From positions 1 through 40,220 of the forward strand of contig NZ_WHOA01000184.1 in assembly GCF_013141715.1 (NCBI RefSeq): DNA of 40,220 nucleotides, given 5' to 3'. Numbering within the stretch: the first letter of the stretch is position 1; every line of letters begins with the position of its first letter. This DNA comes from Paenibacillus phytorum (GTDB taxonomy: Bacteria > Bacillota > Bacilli > Paenibacillales > NBRC-103111). The notes below the pieces were generated by a model, which saw only the letters and a list, made by a program, of their open reading frames with translations, did not search any database and was not told the origin of the DNA. Position numbers and translations under genes: made by a program. Below are positions 32,679 through 40,220 of the stretch, piece after piece.

Positions 32679-33614
32679 GTGGAGAAGATCAATACACTTA
32701 CTCATCCTGCAAAAAAGAAGTTTCGCCATGGCTATTCATTAGAGAGACGCGAAAAGCAAGTGGGTTTCATATTCGCAATTCCTAGTATCATCGGATTTTT
32801 CCTGTTTGTTTTGTTACCGATACTAGGAATTTTTTTCTTGAGCTTCTATAAAGTAGACCTCATGTCAGGGGATTTTTCGTTTGAGGGGTTGAAATATTAT
32901 AGCAAAATGATTCATGAAGAAGATTTTTGGAAATCAGTTCAAAATACAGGCATTTATTTGGTGATTTATGTCCCATTGACCCTTGTACTTGGACTTGCAA
33001 TGGCTTTAATCCTTAATGCCAAACTCTATATGAGAGGTTTGGTCCGAACATTCTTCATTATTCCTTATATCACCACTTATGTAGCAACATTAGTCGTTTG
33101 GAATGTGTTTTTGCACCCAACGCAAGGACCTTTAAATAGTTTACTTATGAGCTTGGGTGTCTCTACACCTCCGCAATACATGGTGGATACACATTGGGCA
33201 TTGCCTGTTCTTGCTATCATCGGAGCATGGAAAGACGTTGGTTATCATTGCATTTTATTTCTAGCCGCATTGCAAGCAGTATCAACCGACTACTATGAAT
33301 CTTCTTCAATTGATGGGGCCAATCTCATGCAAAGATTCCGACATATCACGCTACCATTAATCTCGCCAACTACCTTTTTTCTTCTACTGATCACAATTAT
33401 CGGTGGGCTGCAAGCTTTCTATCAAATGGCTTTAATGACTAAAGGTGGACCTGCATTCAGCTCAACCACACTTACCTATTATATTTATCGTTCCGCTTTT
33501 GAATTTTCTGATTTCTCCTATGCATCTGCAATCGGTGTGTTCCTTTTCTTGATAACCTTATTGTTAATTTGGATCAATTGGATTGCACAAAAGAAATGGG
33601 TATTTTATCAATAA
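32679..33614 (+). CDS. Sugar ABC transporter permease, MalF/UgpA type (module B)
   Basis: Channel subunit of the module B importer. It has 311 residues and starts at GTG, with aggagg 6 nt upstream. The first helix is FIFAIPSIIGFFLFVLLPIL, and the EAA loop reads YYESSSIDGANLMQRFRHIT. It has six helices. The second permease follows after a 22-base gap, then the binding-protein gene under its own promoter. Confidence 0.93.
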   Translation: MEKINTLTHPAKKKFRHGYSLERREKQVGFIFAIPSIIGFFLFVLLPILGIFFLSFYKVDLMSGDFSFEGLKYYSKMIHEEDFWKSVQNTGIYLVIYVPLTLVLGLAMALILNAKLYMRGLVRTFFIIPYITTYVATLVVWNVFLHPTQGPLNSLLMSLGVSTPPQYMVDTHWALPVLAIIGAWKDVGYHCILFLAALQAVSTDYYESSSIDGANLMQRFRHITLPLISPTTFFLLLITIIGGLQAFYQMALMTKGGPAFSSTTLTYYIYRSAFEFSDFSYASAIGVFLFLITLLLIWINWIAQKKWVFYQ

Positions 33615-33636
33615 CATAAATGGGAGGAGGATAACT

Positions 33637-34467
33637 GTGGAAAATGGATTTAATGTTGGGCAAGGTATAAGATCACTTATATTTATCATAATCGGACTAA
33701 TCTTTATCACTCCGCTTCTTTGGATGGTATCGACTTCTTTTAAATTTGAAAGCCAAGTTTTTGAAAAGCCATTTGTCTTCTTCCATTGGGGACAATTGAA
33801 TTTCGAGAATTACAGAAACATTTGGCTCAACACGCCTTTTTTAACTTGGTTATACAATTCTATATTTGTTGTCGTCTTCTCAGTTGTATTTCGTTTAATT
33901 ATTGCTGCATTTGGTGGATATTCATTTGGCTTTTTAAAATTCAAGTATTCTGGATCCATATTTTTCCTGTTCTTAATGACATTATTTGTACCGTATCAGC
34001 TTACCTTATTACCACAGTTTATTGCATTTCGTTTTGTTCATTTATTGGATACAAGGTGGGCATTAATCATCCCGAATATTTTGGATATTTTATCTATTTT
34101 CATGATGAGACAATTTTTTTTAAGTTTTCCTCGTGAATTAATTAGTGCTGCTTACATGGAGGGTAGCGGAATTACACGGTCTTTTTGGAAAGTAGCACTA
34201 CCTTTAGCTAAAGTTCCATTGATTACGCTTGGCATACTCAGTTTTTTTATGATCTGGGATCAGTTTTATCAGCCCCTGATTTTTTTGAAATCTAAAGATC
34301 TTTATACAATACCAATGGGCTTACAAAGTTTTCAAACTCAATTTGGTAAAGATTATGCACAACAAATGGCGCTGGCATGCCTTGCTATTGTACCTGTATT
34401 AACTGTATTTTTGATTCTACAAAAACAATTTATCGAGAGTGTGACTTCTTCAGGAATAAAAGGATAA
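33637..34467 (+). CDS. Sugar ABC transporter permease, MalG/UgpE type (module B)
   Basis: Second channel subunit, 276 residues. GTG 33637 is chosen because gggaggagg lies 6 nt upstream; a TTG inside the preceding gene has no ribosome site. It starts with a membrane helix (LIFIIIGLIFITPLLWMVSTSF). The EAA loop region reads ELISAAYMEGSGITRSFWKV, and the C-terminus is FIESVTSSGIKG. Confidence 0.93.
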   Translation: MENGFNVGQGIRSLIFIIIGLIFITPLLWMVSTSFKFESQVFEKPFVFFHWGQLNFENYRNIWLNTPFLTWLYNSIFVVVFSVVFRLIIAAFGGYSFGFLKFKYSGSIFFLFLMTLFVPYQLTLLPQFIAFRFVHLLDTRWALIIPNILDILSIFMMRQFFLSFPRELISAAYMEGSGITRSFWKVALPLAKVPLITLGILSFFMIWDQFYQPLIFLKSKDLYTIPMGLQSFQTQFGKDYAQQMALACLAIVPVLTVFLILQKQFIESVTSSGIKG

Positions 34468-34473
34468 AAGAAC

Positions 34474-34538
34474 AGACAATTCTACAAATGAGCCAAGCGT
34501 TTATTCCATTCAATATCGAATTCATTTTACTCTATAAT
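34474..34538 (+). promoter_or_regulatory. Module B promoter of the binding-protein gene
   Basis: The block reads AGACAATTCTACAAATGAG then CCAAGCGTTTATTCCATTC. The consensus -10 TATAAT (34533-34538) lies 59 bp from its start. The -35 region (about 34510-34515) is poor. This is the best-preserved copy of the module B element. Confidence 0.6.
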
Positions 34539-34580
34539 TAAATTGTACAAAAATAAAATAAATAAAGGGGAACAACACAA

Positions 34581-35945
34581 ATGATCAAAAAATTGTCCGT
34601 TATCGCAGCGTCCTGTATGCTGGTTTTCATGGCAGCAGGCTGCAGTTCCAAAGGCAGTTCGCCAAGCAATACAAGTGCTGTTGATACTAAGAATACAGAT
34701 GCAAGCTCAAAGGCCAGCGTGACACTTGAGGTATTAAATATTTCTGAGTATATGGATACACCTGAGTTTAAAGCTTTTATCGATCGTTTTCACAAAAAGT
34801 ACCCGAATATTATGATTGATCCGATCTCAGTCCCCCATGAACAATATATTAATAAACGTAATGTCATGCTGGCTAGCGGCTCTGTCGTTGATTTAATCTG
34901 GGGCAATGGCGTAGATCAGTTTGATGCGATTAATAAGGGATTTCTCATGTCAATTGATGAAGCAGCCAAAGAAGCTGGCGTAGATATGAGTAAAGATTTC
35001 GGTAATTTCAAACCGGATAAAGATGGGAAATATTATCGTTTTCCTATTCAACAAAATAACTGGATGCTTTTTTATAATAAAAAAGTATTCGATGATGCTA
35101 AAATTCCATACCCCGATCCTAAAGTGCCAATGACTTGGGACGAATACGCCGTCACCGCTCAGAAACTAACGAACAATGAAAGTGGAAAAAACAAAGTATA
35201 CGGTATGTTTTATAACAATTGGGGCATGTACTACTATGGTTTCGGCAGTCAATTAACTGACGGCAAGTTCTATACCTCAGATGGATTGAGCAATATTAAT
35301 GCACCGGAATTCAAACGCAGCTTAGAATGGATGAATGATGTTATCAATGTGAAGAAAGCAGCAATGCCAGTAGCGGAATATATCTCCAACAATACAGATT
35401 TCTTATCCTACTGGAACGGTAATTACGGAATGGTTGTTGGTGCCCAATGGTATGCACAGTTAGCTGCGACGAAAAAAGATAAATTCCCGCGTGAATGGAA
35501 AGCTGGAATTGCACCAATGCCGGTGCCTAAAGAAATGGCTGGCAAGCATATGAACTGGTCAAGCATCGATTCTTTGGCGGTTCCCAAAAATTCAAAGCAT
35601 GCCAAAGAAGCGTTGATATTCGCTAAGGAGTACGTCGCGGATTACACCTTGAGTACGGGAACGCTTCCAATGTATAATAAGATCGATGCGAACAAGTACT
35701 TCCAAGATCTAGCTGACAAGTTAAAAGATGACGGAATCACTGTGGAACAAATCAAATATTTGTTTGGCGGTGATCCTGAAGTGATTAATGTCGCAGAAAA
35801 GCCGGTTTTTGGCGCGCCATCTGAATATGAAGCAACCTTCTTGGATCAACTTACACAATATTACACTGGAAAAGTATCCGTGGATGATACTTTGAAAAAT
35901 ATTAAGCAAAAAGTCGACAAAGTGATTCAAGATCAAAAAAAATAA
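34581..35945 (+). CDS. Sugar-binding lipoprotein of the module B ABC importer
   Basis: Extracellular solute-binding protein of the family 1 (MalE/UgpB-like) type with 454 residues. The lipobox MAAGC (Cys21) is followed by a Ser/Asn/Thr-rich linker. Mature features include FHKKYPNIMIDPISVPHEQY, DLIWGNGVDQFDAI, MTWDEYAVTAQKLT and aromatic residues around WYAQLAA and HMNWSSIDSLAVPKNSKHA. It is expressed from its own module B promoter and followed by a partial terminator before the two-component system. The ligand is presumably galactose or an oligosaccharide released by the GH110 enzyme (inference from context only). Confidence 0.93.
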   Translation: MIKKLSVIAASCMLVFMAAGCSSKGSSPSNTSAVDTKNTDASSKASVTLEVLNISEYMDTPEFKAFIDRFHKKYPNIMIDPISVPHEQYINKRNVMLASGSVVDLIWGNGVDQFDAINKGFLMSIDEAAKEAGVDMSKDFGNFKPDKDGKYYRFPIQQNNWMLFYNKKVFDDAKIPYPDPKVPMTWDEYAVTAQKLTNNESGKNKVYGMFYNNWGMYYYGFGSQLTDGKFYTSDGLSNINAPEFKRSLEWMNDVINVKKAAMPVAEYISNNTDFLSYWNGNYGMVVGAQWYAQLAATKKDKFPREWKAGIAPMPVPKEMAGKHMNWSSIDSLAVPKNSKHAKEALIFAKEYVADYTLSTGTLPMYNKIDANKYFQDLADKLKDDGITVEQIKYLFGGDPEVINVAEKPVFGAPSEYEATFLDQLTQYYTGKVSVDDTLKNIKQKVDKVIQDQKK

Positions 35946-35957
35946 ATAAGTAACTTT

Positions 35958-35994
35958 CTATGCCCGTCTGATTAGAGGCGGGCATAGAACTTTT
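35958..35994 (+). terminator. Hairpin terminator/attenuator before the kinase gene
   Basis: CTATGCCCGTCT (35958-35969) pairs with AGGCGGGCATAG (35976-35987), one G-U pair, 6-nt loop. Only a short T run (four T) follows. It probably allows partial read-through, giving more binding protein than kinase and regulator. Confidence 0.7.
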
Positions 35995-36009
35995 ACAAGG
36001 AGAAGAAGC

Positions 36010-37692
36010 ATGATGTTGTGGGGTCACAAACGGTATCCAGGTCCTAAATCGGTTCAGCGCAGATTAATTTTTTTGCTAGTGGCCGTTTTCATTCCCTTAT
36101 CGTTGGTACTCTTTTTTGTTTATCGATTTACCGAGCAAACTTTGGTGAGCAAGATGAACGAGGTTAATCAATTCAGGATGGAACAAACATCTTCTCGTGT
36201 TCAAGATTTATTTCAAAGAATATTTATGGCTACAAATCTATTTATTAACGATAGGCAATTTTTAGGTTCACTTGACGTGAAGGATCCTTACGATATTGAG
36301 AAAAATAAAATTTATTTAGAAGCGATAGAAAGGCTGCAATATGCTTTCTTTCTCAATGAAAAATACGCGGTCATTCTACGTGACAACAACGGCAATATTT
36401 ATCAATCGGATACATCTCGGCTGGGATTAAGAAAGGAACAATTGCAGGAACGGGTTCTAACAATTATGGACTGGGAAGAAGCTGATATTTTTTATAGTTT
36501 CAAATGGTCTATGATAGACTGTCCTCAAATAAATGGAGATTCCGCAAGCTTTATTGTATTCACACGCTGGCTGTTCAACCCCGGAACTGCTACAAAAAAG
36601 GGGATGATCTCAATCGTTATCCCTATTTCATATATACAAAATATTCTAAAAAACGATGGGGGACATTATGTAATTGAAAATGAAAATCACGAAAGTTTGT
36701 TTTCAACTCAAATAGATGGTGATCAAACAGTAGAGAAAATATCGAAAAGCACGAGTACTCACAGCATGAAGCAGTTAAATCCAACGAATTGGTACTTATA
36801 TCAATTGGAAAGTACGGATTTTTTAAACAACCAGTTGAAATTGTTTAGTTTTGTTGTGTTTATGACGATTGTAGTGATATTAATTATTTATTTTGGAATT
36901 ATGGCAGTGGTACTTCAGACAACTAGAAAAATATTTAATCAAATACGATCCTTATCCAAGCAATTAACATCGAATTCACCCAATTTAACGATATCCATTC
37001 AATCCGATTACCAAATCGTTGAATTATCAGAAATACTTCGCCAATTGGTCCATAATCTGACGACCTCTCGTAAAAACTTTGAACTGGCTTCTACTGAAAA
37101 AAGGAAATTGGAAATGCAAATGCTTCAGCAACAAATGAATCCGCATTTTTTATTAAATACATTAAGTACGATTCGATTTATTGCCGACTCCACCTCACAG
37201 CAAAGGATAAGTTCATTAATACTATCTCTTTCTTTTCTTTTAAGACAGCAATTATATAGGGAAAATTCTCATTGGACGATGAAAGAAGAGAAAGAGTATT
37301 TACTTAGGTATATCGAGATACAAAATGCTAGATTTGGTGACGAATATAAAGTCAATATTCATTTTCAAGAGGAGACTATGGAAAAGGTTGTATTACGTAT
37401 GCTTATACAGCCACTCTTAGAAAATTGTTTTGAACATGCTTTTGCTGGTAAACCAACCGGATGGATTCAAATATTCGCACAGTTTAAAGAGGGTGGAATG
37501 GAGATAACCGTTCAAGATAATGGAGACGGATTTATAAATAGGGAGACACAAAAATCGAGAAAATCCATTGGGTTAGCGAATGTAAAAGATCGTTTGTTGC
37601 TTCACTATGGGGGATCCGCCTATATTGATATTCAGAGTTCCCCATCTATAGGGACTTGCATTCGGGTATTTATTCCAGATGAAACGAGCTGA
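36010..37692 (+). CDS. YesM-type sensor histidine kinase
   Basis: Membrane sensor of a two-component system. It has 560 residues. Helix 1 (about 19-41, RLIFLLVAVFIPLSLVLFFV), an extracytoplasmic sensor region (about 42-275) and helix 2 (about 279-305) precede a HAMP-like linker (ending near 350) and a His_kinase domain with phospho-acceptor H379 in QQQMNPHFLLNTLSTIRFIA. The ATPase domain shows N-box MLIQPLLENCFEHAF and G-box DNGDGF. A ribosome site (aaggag) lies upstream of ATG 36010. The response regulator gene directly follows. The kinase presumably senses the module B sugar, possibly through the binding protein. Confidence 0.94.
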   Translation: MMLWGHKRYPGPKSVQRRLIFLLVAVFIPLSLVLFFVYRFTEQTLVSKMNEVNQFRMEQTSSRVQDLFQRIFMATNLFINDRQFLGSLDVKDPYDIEKNKIYLEAIERLQYAFFLNEKYAVILRDNNGNIYQSDTSRLGLRKEQLQERVLTIMDWEEADIFYSFKWSMIDCPQINGDSASFIVFTRWLFNPGTATKKGMISIVIPISYIQNILKNDGGHYVIENENHESLFSTQIDGDQTVEKISKSTSTHSMKQLNPTNWYLYQLESTDFLNNQLKLFSFVVFMTIVVILIIYFGIMAVVLQTTRKIFNQIRSLSKQLTSNSPNLTISIQSDYQIVELSEILRQLVHNLTTSRKNFELASTEKRKLEMQMLQQQMNPHFLLNTLSTIRFIADSTSQQRISSLILSLSFLLRQQLYRENSHWTMKEEKEYLLRYIEIQNARFGDEYKVNIHFQEETMEKVVLRMLIQPLLENCFEHAFAGKPTGWIQIFAQFKEGGMEITVQDNGDGFINRETQKSRKSIGLANVKDRLLLHYGGSAYIDIQSSPSIGTCIRVFIPDETS

Positions 37693-37699
37693 CGCTTGG

Positions 37700-39238
37700 A
37701 TGAAGCTTTTGATAGTAGAAGATGAGGCGCCTGTCCGTAAACACATAAAGTGGATGTTGGAGGACAGTGGCATTGAGATATGGGAAGCGGAAAATGGTAG
37801 AGATGCATTAGATGTATTAAAGAATAACGCAATGGACATTATGCTGACAGATATTCGCATGCCTATCGTGGATGGTATAGAGTTGATACAACAGTGTAAG
37901 ATTCTCTATCCCCGGTTATGGTCAATTGTAATAAGCAACTATGCAGAATTTGACCTTGCTCAGATGGCATTGCGTTATGGGGCGAAAAATTATTTGCTTA
38001 AAGCAACCATCAATAAGGAAAGCCTGGTCTCCGAATTAAATCAGGCTTACGAAGATTCGCGAAATCAAGGTTCGGACAAAGGACGTTTGGACTCAAATGA
38101 ACAGTTAATGGTTCAAAATTCATTATTTTATGAATGGCAGCAGCAGCGTATTAATTCGGCAGAATTGATAAAGAGGTCATTGAAATTAAATGTCCAAGTC
38201 TTCCAGTTCGAGGAACCCCAGTCGATGTTTACACTGCTTGAAGTGGACCGATTTTCTGAATGGTGTGAAGCAAAATTTAACAAAAAGACAGATATTGCCA
38301 TATACGCTTTTATGAATGTAGCCGTAGAAGTCATTAAACAATTTCATCCTAAAAATGAATTATTTCATTTAGAAAACGCTAGATTTATACTTCTGGATTT
38401 CGGTGAAAGCAATAGGGAGAAGCACACCGAGAAAATGGAAGAAGTTCAGCTTGCGTTGCAGCAATTTTTAAAACTGGAATCTTCATTAATAACGGGATAT
38501 GATTTCACGACGTTAGATTCATTATTTGAGATGGTCCGTCATTCGATCAGCGATACGAGACAATTATTTTACTGCACGCCAGCGTGCCTCATTTCACCAA
38601 ATGAGTGCGAATTTACAAGCAAAGATATAGATTTGTATTCTTTTTTTCAAAACATGGAGATGGAAAACGATAACAACTACACGGCAATTTCAAATTTGCC
38701 GATGTGGATCGAGTCCTTTTTTGATTTGATCCGTTATTTAAAGCGTCCGCCTAGTACGGTTAAAGAAGATTTAAAATTCCTGATCACTTTTATCGAGAAA
38801 AAGGGATTTGCTGTCCCGGAGGATTTGAAATCGGAAATAAGCCACAAACAAGCCTTTCGGTTAACTGATTATAAATCCATATTTGAACGATGGCTAAATG
38901 AATATCATTATTTGGGCACACATCGGATAGAAATTGTCAAAGCATTAAACTACATCCATGAACAATACCGAAACAAATTCACTTTGGATGATGTCAGTAA
39001 TCACGTTAACATAAGTCGATCTCATTTCTCTAAACTATTTAAAGAGCATCAGGGCGTATCCGTTATTGAATATGTGGAAGGGGTTCGCATGAAACAAGCA
39101 AGGTTGCTTTTACGGACAACTCCACTCGCCATTAGTGAAATTGCCGATAGAATCGGTGTTCAAGATATATTTTATTTCAGTAAACTATACAAGAGATATT
39201 ACAAAGTTAATCCAAGTAAAGACCGGAGTATGGTGTAA
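37700..39238 (+). CDS. YesN-type response regulator with AraC DNA-binding domain
   Basis: Partner of the kinase just upstream. The receiver domain (1-120) has the acidic pocket VEDE (E7-E9), phospho-acceptor D51 in LTDIRMP, S79 and K101. A long middle region follows, then a C-terminal AraC domain (about 410-512) with helix-turn-helix segments FTLDDVSNHVNISRSHFSKL and ISEIADRIGVQDIFYFSKLY. ATG 37700 gives the usual start MKLLIVEDE; an in-frame ATG at 37679 overlaps the kinase gene by 14 nt and cannot be excluded. It is the likely binder of the element found at 28204, 32581 and 34474 (inference). Confidence 0.93.
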   Translation: MKLLIVEDEAPVRKHIKWMLEDSGIEIWEAENGRDALDVLKNNAMDIMLTDIRMPIVDGIELIQQCKILYPRLWSIVISNYAEFDLAQMALRYGAKNYLLKATINKESLVSELNQAYEDSRNQGSDKGRLDSNEQLMVQNSLFYEWQQQRINSAELIKRSLKLNVQVFQFEEPQSMFTLLEVDRFSEWCEAKFNKKTDIAIYAFMNVAVEVIKQFHPKNELFHLENARFILLDFGESNREKHTEKMEEVQLALQQFLKLESSLITGYDFTTLDSLFEMVRHSISDTRQLFYCTPACLISPNECEFTSKDIDLYSFFQNMEMENDNNYTAISNLPMWIESFFDLIRYLKRPPSTVKEDLKFLITFIEKKGFAVPEDLKSEISHKQAFRLTDYKSIFERWLNEYHYLGTHRIEIVKALNYIHEQYRNKFTLDDVSNHVNISRSHFSKLFKEHQGVSVIEYVEGVRMKQARLLLRTTPLAISEIADRIGVQDIFYFSKLYKRYYKVNPSKDRSMV

Positions 39239-39240
39239 AG

Positions 39241-39534
39241 ACAGTTCGACAGTTCTCAAATTCGCCGAATAATGGGAAAGATGGAAGTACAAGTACCAAG
39301 TGGGCTCCACAATCTGGAACAGGTGTTAACGAGTGGCTCCAAATGGACTTTGGCTCAAACAAAACATTCAATCGGGTTGTTATCAACGAAAGCTTGAACA
39401 GGACAACCGGATATAAGGTGCAATATTATGATGGTACAAGTTGGGTAGATATTGTAAGCGGGAAAACAATAAGTCCAACGATTACGCATACTTTCACAGC
39501 GACGCAATCCGAGTTTGAAGTTTATGGAAATTAA
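39241..39534 (+). pseudogene. Fragment of a CBM32 (F5/8 type C) carbohydrate-binding domain
   Basis: The frame reads NGKDGSTSTKWAPQSGTGVN, EWLQMDFGSNKTFNRVVINE, SLNRTTGYKVQYYDGTSW and VDIVSGKTISPTITHTF before ending SEFEVYGN at TAA. This is close to the second CBM32 domain of the GH110 protein (around 30950-31180), at both protein and DNA level. The N-terminal part and about 25 residues before the final strand are missing, and no start codon or ribosome site is evident. It is a leftover of another secreted glycosidase. Confidence 0.75.
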
Positions 39535-39613
39535 TTAACCTATTTTCGTTTTCCTGTATACCCATTTGGATCGTTCCGATATACTCCATGGTGTATGTGG
39601 AGAAGCCCCATAG

Positions 39614-39847
39614 CGTTTGCAGCGTGTTGCTATTGCTCGAACGTTGGCAGGAGATCCGTCGATCATTTTGGCGGATGAGCCTACGTGAGCGTTGGATTCG
39701 AAGACAGGTGTGGAGATTTTGAACATTTTAAAGAGATTAAATGCACAAGGTCGGACGATTGTTTTGATTACGCATGACTTATTGATTGCGCAGCAGGCGA
39801 AGCGGATTGTGCGGTTTCGGGATGGGCGGTTGCAGGGGGAAGTGTAG
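39614..39847 (+). pseudogene. Broken tail of a MacB-like ABC transporter ATPase gene
   Basis: The frame reads RVAIARTLAGDPSIILADEP, then a TGA (39686-39688) where the glycine of the D-loop region is expected, then ALDSKTGVEILNILKRLNA, QGRTIVLITHD and IVRFRDGRLQGEV before a stop. This is the Walker B to C-terminal part of a LolD/MacB-type ATPase. The Walker A half and signature loop are missing or unrecognisable upstream, so the gene is dead. Confidence 0.75.
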
Positions 39848-39857
39848 TGTGATAAGA

Positions 39858-39888
39858 CCGGAACCCCATGGGGAATATGGGATTCCGG
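39858..39888. terminator. Possible bidirectional terminator between convergent genes
   Basis: CCGGAACCCCAT (39858-39869) pairs with ATGGGATTCCGG (39877-39888) with one mismatch and a 7-nt loop. Flanking A/T bases extend the stem. T runs are weak on the plus strand, but an A-rich stretch precedes the stem. It sits between the plus-strand remnants and the minus-strand AraC gene. Confidence 0.45.
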
Positions 39889-39909
39889 CTTAAATGGTAA
39901 CCGTATTTT

Positions 39910-40220
39910 TTAAAATCGATAAGTTCTTCGGTAAGCCGAAGGGCTTATTTTTAGTTTAGCGGTGAAAATCCGACTAAGATAAAAGCCGTTTTGGTAACCG
40001 CATTGCTCAGCGATATGATCGATTGTATGGTCTGTGTCGATCAGTAATGACCTTGCTCTCTGGAGTTGAAGTAAGGTTACATATTCAATTGGGGAGTATC
40101 TGTATGCAGCTTGAAATCGGCGGGATAGTTGAGAATTACTGATGCCAAGTTTTTCAGCCAAGAGCTGCATGCTTAATTTCGCTCCAAAAGCGTGCTGATT
40201 TAGATAAGCCATGGCATGAA
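39910..40220 (-). CDS. AraC-family regulator, C-terminal DNA-binding domain (5' end outside window)
   Basis: On the minus strand the frame is open through the right edge and ends at TAA 39910-39912. About 103 residues are visible, and the methionine at 40212 is unlikely to be the true start. Two helix-turn-helix units are present: MQLLAEKLGISNSQLSRRFQ and IDHIAEQCGYQNGFYLSRIF, followed by SPSAYRRTYRF. It is a separate regulator from the other two AraC proteins. Any sensor domain lies outside the window. Confidence 0.9.
   Translation of the reverse strand, partial: HAMAYLNQHAFGAKLSMQLLAEKLGISNSQLSRRFQAAYRYSPIEYVTLLQLQRARSLLIDTDHTIDHIAEQCGYQNGFYLSRIFTAKLKISPSAYRRTYRF

Noticed and set aside
34493..34506. 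AAGCGTTT in the module B block as a cre site
   Set aside because: Only the central CG and flanking AA/TT match; both outer halves deviate from the cre consensus, and the shared conservation extends beyond it, so it is treated as part of the activator element.

Overview
The window looks like the chromosome of a spore-forming Paenibacillaceae bacterium (Paenibacillus or a close relative). The evidence is an intact tricistronic gerA-gerB-gerC spore germination operon, decayed fragments of the sporulation sigma factor gene sigK, YesM/YesN-type and membrane-bound AraC-type regulators, lipoprotein-dependent sugar ABC importers, and very large secreted glycosidases carrying OmpL47-like and FIMAH domains. 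Identification is by reading motifs only; no database search was possible.

Layout. (1) 1-1811: the 3' end of a secreted OmpL47/FIMAH protein, then gene debris (the first codons of a heparinase-like gene, the C-terminal half of sigK, the C-terminus of a gerC gene). (2) 1812-16698, module A: a secreted GH101-type endo-alpha-N-acetylgalactosaminidase, a membrane-anchored AraC regulator, two ABC permeases, a binding lipoprotein, a heparinase II/III-family protein and a Cys-type sulfatase. (3) 16762-20493, minus strand: gerABC. (4) 20786-27794, module C: a nine-gene, mostly translationally coupled operon with a complete ABC importer (lipoprotein, two permeases, ATPase), a DeoR regulator, a HAD phosphatase, a pair of SMR transporters and a sugar isomerase/epimerase-like TIM barrel. 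(5) 27861-28116: the N-terminal half of a decayed sigK. (6) 28204-39238, module B: a secreted GH110-type alpha-1,3-galactosidase with two CBM32 domains, two permeases, a binding lipoprotein and a two-component system (YesM-like kinase, YesN-like regulator). (7) 39241-40220: a CBM32 fragment, a broken ABC-ATPase tail and the C-terminus of another AraC regulator.

Working model (inference): modules A and B deglycosylate mucin-like or other animal-type O-glycans and sulfated polysaccharides outside the cell and import the released sugars. Neither importer has its own ATPase, so a shared MsmX-like ATPase is expected elsewhere. Each module appears to have its own cis-regulatory code. In module A, three promoters (before GH101, the AraC regulator and the permease operon) share an inverted-repeat element at identical distance from the -35 and -10 boxes. 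In module B, the permease and binding-protein promoters share a different ~38-bp block with weak -35 boxes, and a related site lies before GH110. These two putative regulons, the uncharacterised module C and the split sigK remnant are the most interesting content. No rRNA, tRNA, CRISPR array or intact insertion sequence was seen.
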